Assembly: GCA_009493725.1 (NCBI GenBank)
Contig: VOGB01000004.1
Span: forward strand, 186,001 to 250,000
DNA length: 64,000 bases
Source: Pseudoramibacter fermentans
GTDB taxonomy: Bacteria > Bacillota > Clostridia > Eubacteriales > Eubacteriaceae
Direction of reading: 5' to 3'
In this document: one piece after another, positions 17,174-25,798 of the stretch
Layout: every line of letters starts with the position of its first letter
Position numbering within the stretch: the stretch's first letter is position 1
Made by a program: the position numbers and the translations under genes
The notes under the pieces: model-generated
Told to the model about the DNA's origin: nothing
Seen by the model: the letters and a program-made list of their open reading frames with translations, nothing else
The model's database searches: none

Positions 17174-17846
17174 AACCACCGGCTAGGCCGGTGAGTTTAC
17201 TAAAGCTTCAGCTTCAAGCAAAAAACCTCCTATGCTAAAATCAAATGATTCCGGTTCGCGCCAACCGCAACATTTCATAAAGGAGGTTAAATCATTATGA
17301 AAAATGATAAAGATAGTTTAGCACATACAAAATGGAATTTAAGTATATATAGTGTTTGCACCGATATAGACGAAGAGTAATCTAGGAAAAAATAAAAGAG
17401 ATATAGGAAAGATTCTCAGGCTGTTATGCCAAAGGAAAGGAATAGAAATAATAGAAGCAGAATGTTGTCCAGATCACATCCATATGTTAGTTCACATACC
17501 ACCAAATATTCAGTATCGCAGATAGTCGGATATTTAAAAGGGAAAAGTGCGTTGATGATCTTTGATATATGCGAATCTGAAATATAAATATGGAAATAGG
17601 CATTTCTGGTGTCGCGGATACTATGTGGATACAGTTGAAAGAATACAAGAAAATAGCAGAGGATCAAATAAATATAAAAAATATATAGATCCATTTAGTG
17701 GGAAGAAAATAAGTAACCCTTAGGGTTAGTCTGAGTTACAGAAGAAAGAAGTGGAGCGGAAAGCGAACTATTTCGAACATCTTAAGATGTTGGTCGGTAA
17801 CAGGCCCTTATAGGGCTAACACAAACCACCGGCTGAGCCGGTGGTT
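17174..17846 (+). mobile_element. Decayed IS200/IS605-type element
   Basis: The segment is bounded by two similar hairpins: CACCGGC/GCCGGTG at 17177-17193 and a perfect 10-bp AACCACCGGC/GCCGGTGGTT at 17824-17846. Subterminal hairpins of this kind are what the HUH transposase TnpA recognises. Between them lies a broken tnpA. The local sequence is AT-rich against GC-rich neighbours. No TnpB is present, so it is IS200-like. It fills the gap between guaA and the acetyltransferase gene and is most likely immobile by itself. Confidence 0.8.
17297..17723 (+). pseudogene. tnpA remnant (IS200-type HUH transposase)
   Basis: ATG 17297 has a good AGGAGG ribosome site. The reading begins SLAHTKWN, the usual N-terminus of IS200 transposases, but stops early in TAA. 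Pieces continue in other frames: RDIGKIL, the active-site-bearing AECCPDHIHMLVHIPP, QIVGYLKGKSALMIFD and finally RHFWCRGYYVDTV and YIDPFSGKK. Several small deletions and frame changes separate these pieces, including loss of part of the YRR region and of the C-terminal tyrosine helix. The HxH motif itself is still readable. Confidence 0.85.
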
Positions 17847-17887
17847 ATGATTTGAGCTTCATCTTTCTTTGAACTAAATTAACCGAA

Positions 17888-17916
17888 TTGACGCACCCCC
17901 CGGTCCGCGTTAAAAT
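17888..17916 (+). promoter_or_regulatory. Promoter for the serine acetyltransferase gene
   Basis: TTGACG (17888-17893), a 17-base spacer and TAAAAT (17911-17916). The TTG of the -35 box is the first in-frame start triplet of the following gene, which argues that translation begins downstream. Confidence 0.75.
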
Positions 17917-17956
17917 AGGTTTATATTGTAAAAATGACTGGGGAGAGGAGTCCATT

Positions 17957-18928
17957 TTGAGCAGAGCATTTAACAAGCAGATCAATACGCTGAACCAGGA
18001 GATGGTTCAGATTTACCGAAACGACAACGCCTATATTTCCTACACGTCGGCCGCACTGCCGCAGCGCAGCGCGATGATCGAGATTCTCAACGAGATCCGC
18101 AAATTGTTTTACCCGCGGCATTACGGTGACCGCCAGCTGTTCGACTGCACGATCCGCTACTACATCGGCAATTTGATGATGTCCATCGAGGAACGGCTGC
18201 ACCACCAGGTCCGGCTGGCGCTGCTGCGGGCCAACGACACGAAGCCCAATGACGCGAAGGAGGATCCGGAGGCCATCGACGAACAGGCGTCGGTTATCAG
18301 CTGCGAATTCATGAGCCGGCTGCCCAAGGTGCGCCAGATGTTGACGATGGACGTTCAGGCGGCTTACGACGGCGACCCGGCGGCCAGCGACCTCGACGAA
18401 ATCGTGCTGACCTACCCGGGAATATTCACGATGATGGTGTACCGGCTGGCCCACGAGCTCTACACGATGCACGTGCCGATTCTGCCGCGGATGATGACCG
18501 AATACGCTCACAGCCGGACGGGGATCGATATCAACCCCGGCGCGGTGATCGGCAAGTACTTCTTTATGGATCACGGCACCGGCATCGTCATCGGAGAAAC
18601 CACCGAAATTGGCGATTACGTCAAGCTGTACCAGGGCGTGACCCTCGGCGCGCTGTCGACCCGCGGCGGCCAGCGGCTGCGCGGCAAGAAGCGCCACCCG
18701 ACCATCGGCGACCGGGTCACGATTTATTCCAACGCGTCGGTGCTCGGCGGCGAGACCGTCATCGGCCACGACACGATCATCGGCGGCAACTGTTTCATCA
18801 CGGAGCCGATTCCCGCGTGCTCCCGGGTTTTCATCAAAAACCCCGATCTGACCATCGAAAAGGGGCTGGATCACCGCACCGGGACGGAGATTCCCAATCC
18901 GGATGCAGAACCGGAATTGGTTGATTAA
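17957..18928 (+). CDS. cysE: Serine O-acetyltransferase
   Basis: The enzyme makes O-acetylserine from serine and acetyl-CoA, the precursor for cysteine. The N-terminal two-thirds is the alpha-helical region of the long (EpsC-type) proteins, and the C-terminal part is a left-handed beta helix with hexapeptide repeats, including IDINPGAVIGKYFFMDHGTG and the long loop RLRGKKRHPTIGD. The upstream in-frame TTG 17888 lies inside the -35 box, so TTG 17957 with GAGAGGAG at 17944-17951 is the likely start, giving 323 residues. aroE follows after 12 bases. Family assignment is secure; the symbol is by homology. Confidence 0.92.
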   Translation: MSRAFNKQINTLNQEMVQIYRNDNAYISYTSAALPQRSAMIEILNEIRKLFYPRHYGDRQLFDCTIRYYIGNLMMSIEERLHHQVRLALLRANDTKPNDAKEDPEAIDEQASVISCEFMSRLPKVRQMLTMDVQAAYDGDPAASDLDEIVLTYPGIFTMMVYRLAHELYTMHVPILPRMMTEYAHSRTGIDINPGAVIGKYFFMDHGTGIVIGETTEIGDYVKLYQGVTLGALSTRGGQRLRGKKRHPTIGDRVTIYSNASVLGGETVIGHDTIIGGNCFITEPIPACSRVFIKNPDLTIEKGLDHRTGTEIPNPDAEPELVD

Positions 18929-18940
18929 GGAGAACCACAC

Positions 18941-19792
18941 ATGAACGACGGCAACACCACGCTTTACGGGGTGCTCGGGCATCCGATTCACCATTCCTTT
19001 TCACCGGCCATCCACACGGCGGCCTTCGAGGCCAACGGCCTCAACGCGACCTATCTGGCCTTCGACGTGGCGGAGGATCAGCTGGAAAAGGCGGTCGACG
19101 GCCTGGTGACGCTGGACGCCAAGGGGTGGAACCTGACCATGCCCCACAAGACGAAAATGTGCGGCCTGTGCGACGAGCTGTCCGAGGCGGCGGCCATCGT
19201 CGGGGCGGTGAACACCGTGGTCAACGATCACGGCCATTTAACCGGGCACATCACAGACGGCGCCGGCTTTACCGCGATGCTCAGAGCTCAGAATTTCGAC
19301 GTGAAGGGCAAACGCGTCGTGCTCTTCGGCGCGGGGGGCGCGGCCCGGGCGGTCGCCGTGCAGCTGGCCCTCGACGGCGCGGCGGCGCTGTCGATTGTCA
19401 ACCGTACCCTCAGCAAGGCCGGCATGCTGGCCGATTTGATCTCGGCGAACACAGCTTGTGACGCCCGCGCCATTGCGCTGTCCGACGAAAAAGCGGCCGC
19501 CGAACAGATTTTGGCGGCGGATTTACTGGTCAACGGGACCAAGCTCGGCATGGCCCCGAATCCGGACACCTGCGTGCTGACCGATCCGGCGCTGCTTCAA
19601 AATAAGCCGGTCCTTGCGGATTTCGTCTACAATCCGCTCAACACCCGTTTCCTTCAAATGGGGCGTGAGGCGGGCTGCCGCACCTTCGACGGCCTGGGTA
19701 TGCTGCTCTGGCAGGGGGCCCTGGCCTTCAAGCTCTGGACCGGCGAGGACATGCCGGTCGCCGCGGTCCGTCAGCGGGTTTTTCACCAATAA
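18941..19792 (+). CDS. aroE: Shikimate dehydrogenase
   Basis: This 283-residue enzyme reduces 3-dehydroshikimate with NADPH in the aromatic amino acid pathway. The substrate-binding start GHPIHHSFSPAIH, the catalytic lysine in LTMPHK, the dinucleotide-binding GAGGAARAVA and the C-terminal FDGLGMLLWQGA are all present. The second Ser of the S-x-S pair is kept; the normally following Asn is Thr. AAGGAG precedes the ATG and the gene is in an operon with the serine acetyltransferase. A new promoter for the next gene lies just beyond its stop. Confidence 0.95.
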   Translation: MNDGNTTLYGVLGHPIHHSFSPAIHTAAFEANGLNATYLAFDVAEDQLEKAVDGLVTLDAKGWNLTMPHKTKMCGLCDELSEAAAIVGAVNTVVNDHGHLTGHITDGAGFTAMLRAQNFDVKGKRVVLFGAGGAARAVAVQLALDGAAALSIVNRTLSKAGMLADLISANTACDARAIALSDEKAAAEQILAADLLVNGTKLGMAPNPDTCVLTDPALLQNKPVLADFVYNPLNTRFLQMGREAGCRTFDGLGMLLWQGALAFKLWTGEDMPVAAVRQRVFHQ

Positions 19793-19824
19793 GGTCACAA
19801 AGTTCAGATTTATCGGGCTGTCCC

Positions 19825-19854
19825 TTGACAGTCCGTTTTTTTATTTGCTATGAT
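19825..19854 (+). promoter_or_regulatory. Strong promoter for the phenylacetate-CoA ligase operon
   Basis: TTGACA (19825-19830), 18-base spacer, TATGAT (19849-19854). The ATG at 19850 falls inside the -10 box, so it cannot be the start codon of this transcript. Confidence 0.85.
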
Positions 19855-19888
19855 GAAGTGGTTAAAACGAATTCAGGAGGAATTTCCA

Positions 19889-21190
19889 TTGAAATACTGG
19901 AACGAAACATTTGAAACCATGCCTCAGGATCAGCTCCGGGAGCTGCAGTTGGTCCGGTTAAAACAAACGGTGGAACGCGTTTACGCCAACGTGCCCTTTT
20001 ACCGCAAAAAGTTTCAGGAAATGAACGTCGGACCGGAAAGCATCCAGAGCCTGGACGATATTCGGCGTCTCCCGTTCACGGAAAAGGACGATTTGCGCAA
20101 CAACTACCCCTACGGTCTTCTGGCAGAGCCCTTGAGCCAGATCGCCCGGGTGCACGTCTCCTCAGGGACGACGGGCAAACCGGTGTGCGACGGCTACACC
20201 CATAACGACTTGTCGATGTGGGCAGAATGTGTCGCCAGAGGCCTCGCTGGAATCGGCGCAGACGCCCACTCGGTGATCCACGACGCCTACGGCTACGGGC
20301 TGTTCACCGGCGGCCTCGGGATTCACGGCGGCGCCGAACGCATGGGTGCGTCGATCATTCCGATGTCCAGCGGCAATACCCAGCGCCAGATCATGCTGAT
20401 GCAGGACTTTAAGGCCACCGTCCTGACCTGTACGCCGTCCTACGCCGAATACCTCGGGGAAACGATGCGCGACGAAGGCGTCGACACCTCGGCATTGCCA
20501 CTGAAGGCCGGCGTCTTCGGCGCCGAACCCTGGTCGGAAAACATGCGCAAAAACATCGAAGCCCTGCTCAACATCAAGGCCTACGACATTTACGGCATGT
20601 GCGAAATCTGCGGACCGGGCGTGGCCATCGAATGTCCGGAACAGGACGGCCTGCATTTCTGGGAAGATTTCTTCTACTTCGAAATCATCGACCCCGAAAC
20701 CGGCGAAGTGCTGCCTGACGGGGAAACCGGGGAATTGGTCATCACGACCCTCACGAAGGAAGGGATGCCGCTGATCCGCTACCGCACCCGCGACTTGACC
20801 TGCATCATTCCGGAACCCTGCAAATGCGGGCGCACCCACCGGCGCATCGCCAGACTGAAGGGCCGCACCGACGACATGATGGTCATCCGCGGCGTCAACG
20901 TCTTCCCGTCTCAAATCGAACACGCCCTGCTGGAAACGGGCTACGTCGAACCCCAGTATCAGCTGGTCGTCACCCGTGAAGGTTCGCGGGATCAGCTGGA
21001 AATCAAGGTGGAACTCAAGGATGACTTCAACCTCGATTCCATCAACGCCCTTGAAGAGCTCAAAGCGAAGATCGAACACGAAGTGCATTCGATCATCGGC
21101 ATCAAATCGAAAATCACGCTGGTCGAGCCGAAGAGCCTGGAACGTTTTGAAGGCAAGGCCAAACGGGTCAAAGACCTGCGGAAAATCTGA
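19889..21190 (+). CDS. Phenylacetate-CoA ligase family adenylate-forming enzyme
   Basis: The protein activates an aryl-acetic or related acid to its CoA thioester with ATP. It has the AMP-binding P-loop SSGTTGKPV near residue 95, the family segment YGMCEICGPG, and the C-terminal GRTDDMMVIRGVNVFPSQIE. TTG 19889 preceded by AGGAGGA gives the canonical N-terminus KYWNETFETMP and 433 residues; the upstream ATG 19850 is within the promoter. An ACT-domain gene follows 12 bases later, a pairing common in anaerobes that ferment aromatic amino acids. The acid used (phenylacetate, indoleacetate or other) cannot be decided. Confidence 0.92.
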   Translation: MKYWNETFETMPQDQLRELQLVRLKQTVERVYANVPFYRKKFQEMNVGPESIQSLDDIRRLPFTEKDDLRNNYPYGLLAEPLSQIARVHVSSGTTGKPVCDGYTHNDLSMWAECVARGLAGIGADAHSVIHDAYGYGLFTGGLGIHGGAERMGASIIPMSSGNTQRQIMLMQDFKATVLTCTPSYAEYLGETMRDEGVDTSALPLKAGVFGAEPWSENMRKNIEALLNIKAYDIYGMCEICGPGVAIECPEQDGLHFWEDFFYFEIIDPETGEVLPDGETGELVITTLTKEGMPLIRYRTRDLTCIIPEPCKCGRTHRRIARLKGRTDDMMVIRGVNVFPSQIEHALLETGYVEPQYQLVVTREGSRDQLEIKVELKDDFNLDSINALEELKAKIEHEVHSIIGIKSKITLVEPKSLERFEGKAKRVKDLRKI

Positions 21191-21202
21191 GGAGGTAGTC
21201 AT

Positions 21203-21640
21203 ATGATCAGACAAGTATCCGTCTTTATGCAAAATCAGGAAGGGCGATTGGCCAAGGTTCTGCGCACTCTGGCCGACGCCAAGGTCAACATCCGTTCGCT
21301 GACCATCGCCGAAGCAGAGGATTTCGGCCTGTTGCGGCTGATTCTCCAGGATTCGGACGCGGGTGTCGCCGCGCTGAAGCAAGCGGGGATCATGGCCAAT
21401 GAAACCCAGGTGCTCGCCGTCGAAGTACCGGACGAACCCGGCGGGATGGCCAGCATTGTCGAAGTCCTCGGCGGTGCGGACATCAGCATTTCCTACGCCT
21501 ATTCGTTTTTGCCGAAAAATACAGACAACGCGATCATCATCCTGAAAGTACCGGACGCCGACTACGACAAGGCGATCGAGCTGTTCAGCGGCGACGAAAG
21601 AACCAACCTGCTCGCCAGAGATGAGCTGTTGACAAGATAG
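21203..21640 (+). CDS. ACT-domain protein partnered with the CoA ligase
   Basis: The 145-residue protein consists of two ACT domains, residues about 1-65 (VSVFMQNQEGRLAKVLRTLA) and 70-135 (VEVPDEPGGMASIVEVLGG). Such proteins usually bind amino acids. The gene sits directly after the phenylacetate-CoA ligase, the usual partner in Clostridia and archaea, which suggests allosteric or amino-acid-responsive control of that enzyme. GGAGG precedes the ATG. The promoter of the next transcript lies within its last codons. Confidence 0.9.
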   Translation: MIRQVSVFMQNQEGRLAKVLRTLADAKVNIRSLTIAEAEDFGLLRLILQDSDAGVAALKQAGIMANETQVLAVEVPDEPGGMASIVEVLGGADISISYAYSFLPKNTDNAIIILKVPDADYDKAIELFSGDERTNLLARDELLTR

Positions 21641-21657
21641 GGACGCAGGGTTATAAT
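21629..21657 (+). promoter_or_regulatory. Consensus promoter for the FMN riboswitch-ribU transcript
   Basis: A perfect TTGACA (21629-21634), 17-base spacer and perfect TATAAT (21652-21657), overlapping the end of the ACT-domain gene. Such a strong promoter suits a unit controlled by premature termination. Confidence 0.9.
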
Positions 21658-21677
21658 AAGGGCAAATAGAATAACAG

Positions 21678-21800
21678 TCTGTTTCAGGGCGGGGCGCAAT
21701 TCCCCACCGGCAGTGATGCGAAAAGCGAGTCTGCGAGCCATTTTGGGCAGATCTGGTGTGAATCCAGAACCGACGGTATAGTCCGGATGAAAGAAACGGT
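21678..21800 (+). promoter_or_regulatory. FMN riboswitch (RFN element)
   Basis: The conserved blocks are present in order: TCAGGGCGGGGCGCAATTCC, CCACCGGCAGTGATG, a variable stem, GTGAATCCAGAACCGACGG and ATAGTCCGGATGAAAG. The element lies between a consensus promoter and a terminator hairpin ahead of ribU, so FMN binding should cause early termination and shut down riboflavin uptake. Confidence 0.97.
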
Positions 21801-21817
21801 CAGTGTGTGTTTGACTC

Positions 21818-21854
21818 GTCCTGAAAATATTCATTTATTTTCAGGACTTTTTTT
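21818..21854 (+). terminator. Expression-platform terminator of the FMN riboswitch
   Basis: GTCCTGAAAATA (21818-21829) pairs perfectly with TATTTTCAGGAC (21836-21847), followed by a T-run, located 18 bases after the aptamer and 47 bases before ribU. Confidence 0.9.
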
Positions 21855-21900
21855 ACGCGCGGAAGACCCCGGGGCAGACTCCTAAGGAGGAAGCATTTAC

Positions 21901-22485
21901 ATGAAAGCACAGCGCAAAACGCATTTTTTGGCACATCTCGCGGTCCTGGTCGCGATGTCGGTTCTGCTGGTTTATTTGATCCATTTCCCGATCATGCCGG
22001 CGGCTCCGTTTTTGGAATACGATCCGGCGGACATTCCGATTCTCGTCGGCACCTTCCTGTTCGGGCCGGCAGCCGGTCTGATCATCACCGCCGTGGCCTG
22101 CATCGTCCAGGGGCTGACGGTTTCGGCATCCAGCGGTGTCATCGGGATTCTGATGCATTTCTTTGCGACGGGCAGCTACGTCATTGTCGCGGGCTTGATC
22201 TACGTGAAGCACCATACCAAGGGCGGTGCGGTGGCCGCGCTGATCGCCGGGACCCTGACCATGACCGCCGTAATGGTGGCCTGGAACCTCGTGATGACCC
22301 CGATTTTCATGGGAACGCCGAGAGCCGCTGTGGCGGCGATGATCGTCCCGGTCATCATTCCGTTTAACCTGATCAAGGCGGCGCTCAACGGCGCGATTAC
22401 CTTTGCCGTTTACAAATCCATCTCCCGGGTTTTCGACCGCGACTTCAACCGCCGCAAGGTGAGCCACGCGAAGGCCGACGCGTAA
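21901..22485 (+). CDS. ribU: Riboflavin ECF transporter substrate-binding subunit RibU
   Basis: This 194-residue membrane protein is the S-component that binds riboflavin and docks with the shared EcfA/EcfA'/EcfT energising module. Six hydrophobic segments are seen, along with the family segment FLEYDPADIPILVGTFLFGP typical of RibU. The FMN riboswitch upstream confirms the substrate class. CTAAGGAGG gives the ribosome site. The energising module is not in this window, as usual for group II ECF transporters. A terminator follows. Confidence 0.95.
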   Translation: MKAQRKTHFLAHLAVLVAMSVLLVYLIHFPIMPAAPFLEYDPADIPILVGTFLFGPAAGLIITAVACIVQGLTVSASSGVIGILMHFFATGSYVIVAGLIYVKHHTKGGAVAALIAGTLTMTAVMVAWNLVMTPIFMGTPRAAVAAMIVPVIIPFNLIKAALNGAITFAVYKSISRVFDRDFNRRKVSHAKADA

Positions 22486-22500
22486 TTTCGTATCGTATCA

Positions 22501-22534
22501 AAAGAGTCTGAAAAATTTTTCGGACTCTTTTTTT
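22501..22534 (+). terminator. Terminator after ribU
   Basis: AAAGAGTCTGAAAA (from 22501) pairs with TTTTTCGGACTCTTT (to 22530) with one wobble pair, then T-run. Confidence 0.85.
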
Positions 22535-22591
22535 AATATGGTAAAATGATAGACAAAATGAAAAAGCGAAACATAAAGAGAGGAGACGACG

Positions 22592-23233
22592 ATGTCGATT
22601 CAGCAGCAAGCGAACGTTACCTGCCCGGTGTGCCGCTGTGCCAGCCCTTTTACCATTTGGCAGAGCGTCAACACGACGGAAAATCCGGAAATGAAGGAGG
22701 CTTTTATGAGCGGCGCCGCCTTCCGTTTCCGCTGTCCGAAATGCGGGACGGAGACGCCGGTGTTCTACCCGTGTCTGTACCATCAGATGGAAGATCAGAT
22801 TATGATTTATCTTGTGCCCGAGGAAAGGGTGACACAGACGGCTGAGATTTTTGACAAGGGCAAGACCGACCCGAAGAACCACCACTACATCTACCGGATC
22901 GTGACGACGACCAACGATTTGATCGAAAAGATCCGCATTTTCGACGCCGGCCGGGACGACCGCACGGTTGAGGTCTACAAGCACCTGCTGACCCACACGG
23001 TCGCCGAAACCTACCCGGACTTGGATTACGACGAAATCCGCTACGACGGCTACAGCGACGACGGGAAGGAATACCTCGACGTGTTAAAGGGCGGCGAAGT
23101 CCTGACAAGCGCGAACATCGACGACGAGCTCTATCACCGCCTCGACGAGGCGGTAAATGTCCAGCACGGCGCCATCCGCCATGGAGAAGATTGGGTCATC
23201 GACAGCCATTGGGCCGCCGGCGTCATCGGCTGA
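22592..23233 (+). CDS. CpXC-domain zinc-binding protein
   Basis: The 213-residue protein starts with the CpXC module: a CPVC pair near residue 11 and a CPKC pair near residue 48, separated by a segment with FTIWQSVN, which together should form a zinc site. The remainder (residues about 70-213) is acidic, without clear motifs. Members are found in many Firmicutes and have no established function. AGAGAGGAG at about 22578-22586 precedes the ATG. It is a single-gene unit between two terminators. Confidence 0.85.
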   Translation: MSIQQQANVTCPVCRCASPFTIWQSVNTTENPEMKEAFMSGAAFRFRCPKCGTETPVFYPCLYHQMEDQIMIYLVPEERVTQTAEIFDKGKTDPKNHHYIYRIVTTTNDLIEKIRIFDAGRDDRTVEVYKHLLTHTVAETYPDLDYDEIRYDGYSDDGKEYLDVLKGGEVLTSANIDDELYHRLDEAVNVQHGAIRHGEDWVIDSHWAAGVIG

Positions 23234-23255
23234 GGGCCGCCGCTTTAAAATTATT

Positions 23256-23279
23256 TCCGCCATTTGGCGGATTTTTTTT
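23256..23279 (+). terminator. Terminator after the CpXC gene
   Basis: TCCGCCA (23256-23262) pairs with TGGCGGA (23265-23271), followed by eight T. Confidence 0.8.
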
Positions 23280-23422
23280 GCTCGAATCGCCCGTGGCGGA
23301 TATCGAAGATGATTTCGTTTAAAACTTAATGTGTGGCAAAATCCATTTATTTTGGTCTTGATCGAAAGTATAATAGAGGCACTTTCTAAATATCTAACAC
23401 GCTTTGCAGAAAGGAGATCATC

Positions 23423-24286
23423 ATGTTTAGGGATGAAGAAAGTCTATTCAAAGATCAGGCCTATCGCTATTTTTTGTTCGGGATATTCGCTATTGCGGTT
23501 TCAATTTTCTTGAGCGATTTGATTTTGTCGGAAATGGCAAAATACGTGAAAATGTCAAGTGATCTGAGGGAAACGCTTGGCGAAGCTTTTCGCCTCGTCG
23601 TACTCATGGTCGTGATTTTTTTAGGCCACATGCAGGGCAGGATTTATGCTTCCGATCGGGAAAGTTTTGCCTACGGCCTGCTGACCGGTTTGCCGATACT
23701 CGCCATTGCAGCTGCCCAGCTGGTGCTCAGTATCGTTCAGGCCGATCCTGGATATTTTTCCCATACCAAACTCATCGTTTCCACGATAACGATTTACACG
23801 CTCACCGGCATTTTTGAGGAATTGCTGTTTCGCGGCGTGGTGCTGAACGCTTTTCAGGATGCCTTTGCGGCAAAGCGTGCTGGGACCATCTGGGTGTCAC
23901 TCATTTTATCGGCACTTGCCTTCGGGATGATGCATCTTGTGAATCTGGCCTCAGGGCAAGATGTGGTGGGGACGCTGATGCAAGTCATCGAGGCGACCGC
24001 CGTGGGGCTGTGCTTCGGCGCCGTTTATCTCAGATGCCGTAATATCTGGGTAGTGGTGATCCTGCACGCGCTGACCGATTTGTCCAGAGCCATCGGCACC
24101 AATGCGCAGACAGCTGTCGACGCGCAAAATGCGAACGTCAATGCCGCGGCGTCCATCCTCAGTATTCTGCCGTCCCTTGTCATATTGCTGGGTCTGACCC
24201 TGTTTCTCTTGAGAAAATCCAAGATGGAAGAACTGGTTGAGGAAAGACAGGAAGGTGGCATTGAAGCGCGTCCAAGCCTAAATTGA
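23423..24286 (+). CDS. CPBP-family intramembrane metalloprotease
   Basis: This 287-residue protein has about eight membrane segments and the three CPBP/Abi motifs: FEELLFRG with the EExxxR core near residue 133, FGMMHLVN near residue 172, and VILHALTD near residue 211. These supply the Glu and His ligands of a membrane-embedded metal protease related to CAAX prenyl endopeptidase and bacteriocin-immunity proteins. AAAGGAG precedes the ATG. A TATAAT at 23369-23374 is a likely -10 box. The substrate is unknown and no bacteriocin gene is near. Confidence 0.9.
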   Translation: MFRDEESLFKDQAYRYFLFGIFAIAVSIFLSDLILSEMAKYVKMSSDLRETLGEAFRLVVLMVVIFLGHMQGRIYASDRESFAYGLLTGLPILAIAAAQLVLSIVQADPGYFSHTKLIVSTITIYTLTGIFEELLFRGVVLNAFQDAFAAKRAGTIWVSLILSALAFGMMHLVNLASGQDVVGTLMQVIEATAVGLCFGAVYLRCRNIWVVVILHALTDLSRAIGTNAQTAVDAQNANVNAAASILSILPSLVILLGLTLFLLRKSKMEELVEERQEGGIEARPSLN

Positions 24287-24321
24287 TGATCTGTAAAGAG
24301 ATAAAGTCTGAGATAAAAAAT

Positions 24322-24364
24322 AAACGCTGAAGATTGAAAATATCAGTCTTCAGCGTTTTATTTT
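24322..24364. terminator. Bidirectional terminator between the CPBP gene and the lipoprotein gene
   Basis: AAACGCTGAAGA (24322-24333) pairs with TCTTCAGCGTTT (24347-24358); inner bases extend the stem with a wobble pair. T-rich on both sides for the converging genes. Confidence 0.8.
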
Positions 24365-24380
24365 ATCTGATCTCGCCGGT

Positions 24381-25494
24381 TTAGTAGGATGCGACGAGCG
24401 CGTCAGAGGCGGAAAGCTCAACCGCTGCGTCTCCGATCGGGAGCCGCGTATCGGTGGGGAAGGTGACCGCCGATGCGGCAGGCACCTTGACCGCGACGTG
24501 CCTGCCGGCGTAGGCGGTCCAGCCGCTGCCGTTCAACTTTACCAGGCGCTGGGTCTGGCTGGACGTCGAGCCCGAACCGTCCGCACTTTCGCCGGTGACA
24601 GTTGTCGCCTGATTAAAGATCAGCACGGCGTTTTGTGACGAACTGAACTGGCTGGTGAGACCGTTGTATTCGCTTTGGGAAATTTCGCCGAGATCGACCT
24701 GCAGCTGGGTCATTTCCTGATCGTAGCGGTCTTTGGCAGACGTGGCCTTCGACGTCGTTTTGCTTGACGAGGTGCTTGAACTTGATTTGGCGTTTGAATC
24801 CGAATCCTTCGAGGCATCATCGCCGCTTTCGCCCTTGAGCTTGTTGAGCAGCGATCGGTCGGAAATGTCAGTGAATGTGATCGCATCGCCGATGTCCTTC
24901 GGGGCGCTGGTGCTGCTCATATCCTTTTCGACGATGGCGCTGCCGTCGACCGTGATGGACGTGTAGCTGATGGTGTTGTTCTTCTTTGGATCGCTCGCGT
25001 CGCCGGACACAGCGGTGTCGTAGATGCGCTTGTACGCGCCCTTGCCGCCGTCTCTGGCGTAGAGGCTGGTTTCAGCCGTTCGGGCGCTGGTGCTCGAGGG
25101 GAGCGTGACCACACCGTCGAGCGTTTTGGCCTTTTTTCCGCTCTTGTAGGTGACATTGGATCGTCGGCTCGGATGACGTGGTCTGCGGCTGGCGGACCAT
25201 GAGTTCTGGGTGGCCGTCGCCGTCGATATCCTGCAGCGCGTATTGGATGGATTTTGAGCCGTCAGTGACCGGTGTCATCTCGAATTCAAATTTTGAGTTG
25301 GTGAAATCATAATTGCCGTTGTCCACGTCGTCGAGGACGGTTTCGTAGGCACTCGCCATTTTGGCGTCAAAGTCACTGGTCGACGTCTTTTGGCTGCTGG
25401 CAGATGATCCGCATGCGGCAAGCGGCAGCGCGAGGGCCAGGCATAAAAACAGAGACGCGGCGGTGCGGGGGATACGCATTTTGGTATTCATCAA
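24381..25494 (-). pseudogene. Secreted lipoprotein gene broken by a single-base frameshift
   Basis: The N-terminal part (25494 downward) has a signal peptide ending in the lipobox LAAC, then a segment with DIDGDGHPELMV, a calcium-loop-like motif common in repeat-type surface proteins. After SSEPTI the frame is lost; the minus-strand sequence continues in another frame as NVTYKSGKKAKTLDGVVTLP and on to the stop at 24381, through a Ser/Lys/Asp-rich linker and a C-terminal beta-rich segment. Removing one of the two G at plus positions 25158-25159 restores a single protein of about 370 residues. It is either a recent inactivation or a sequencing error. The function is unknown; the protein was meant to be outside the cell. 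Confidence 0.8.
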
Positions 25495-25798
25495 TAACCT
25501 CTCTCAATAGATTAATAAAAATGGACGGAACGGCATAAATCAAATACGTCCGTAAAAAATATCTTTAAACTTACTATAGCAGATGGTGAGCAAATAGGGG
25601 TATTAGTTTACACCGTTTATAAAATCGGATGGATTGAAACGAAAGCCGTTTAACTGCGTTTTTTGGTGAAATTATCCTCCCAGGACACCGAAACCTGATG
25701 ATTTCGTTTAAACTTAAAGTATGATAAAATAAGAAACAAGTTTTATCATTTTTCAATAGAGAGGAGACCGGGGAAAAGACCTTTTCCCGGGAAATTAT
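25495..25798 (+). promoter_or_regulatory. Leader region of the hsd locus with two hairpins
   Basis: This 304-base gap contains no gene. An AT-rich perfect inverted repeat ATGATAAAA/TTTTATCAT lies at 25721-25749 with trailing T. GAGGAG at 25761-25766 is the only good ribosome site before hsdM, yet the ATG is 33 bases from it. Between them a GC-rich hairpin (25768-25790, tetraloop GACC, one bulged G) would bring the two close. The element GATGATTTCGTTTAAA at 25697 recurs at 23308 upstream of the CPBP gene. The left part (25495-25690) shows nothing further. Confidence 0.5.

Noticed and set aside
17888..17956. TTG 17888 as start of the serine acetyltransferase
   Set aside because: It is part of the -35 box; TTG 17957 is preceded by GAGAGGAG.
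19850..19888. ATG 19850 as start of the phenylacetate-CoA ligase
   Set aside because: It lies within the -10 box of the strong promoter at 19825-19854; TTG 19889 has a good ribosome site and gives the family N-terminus.
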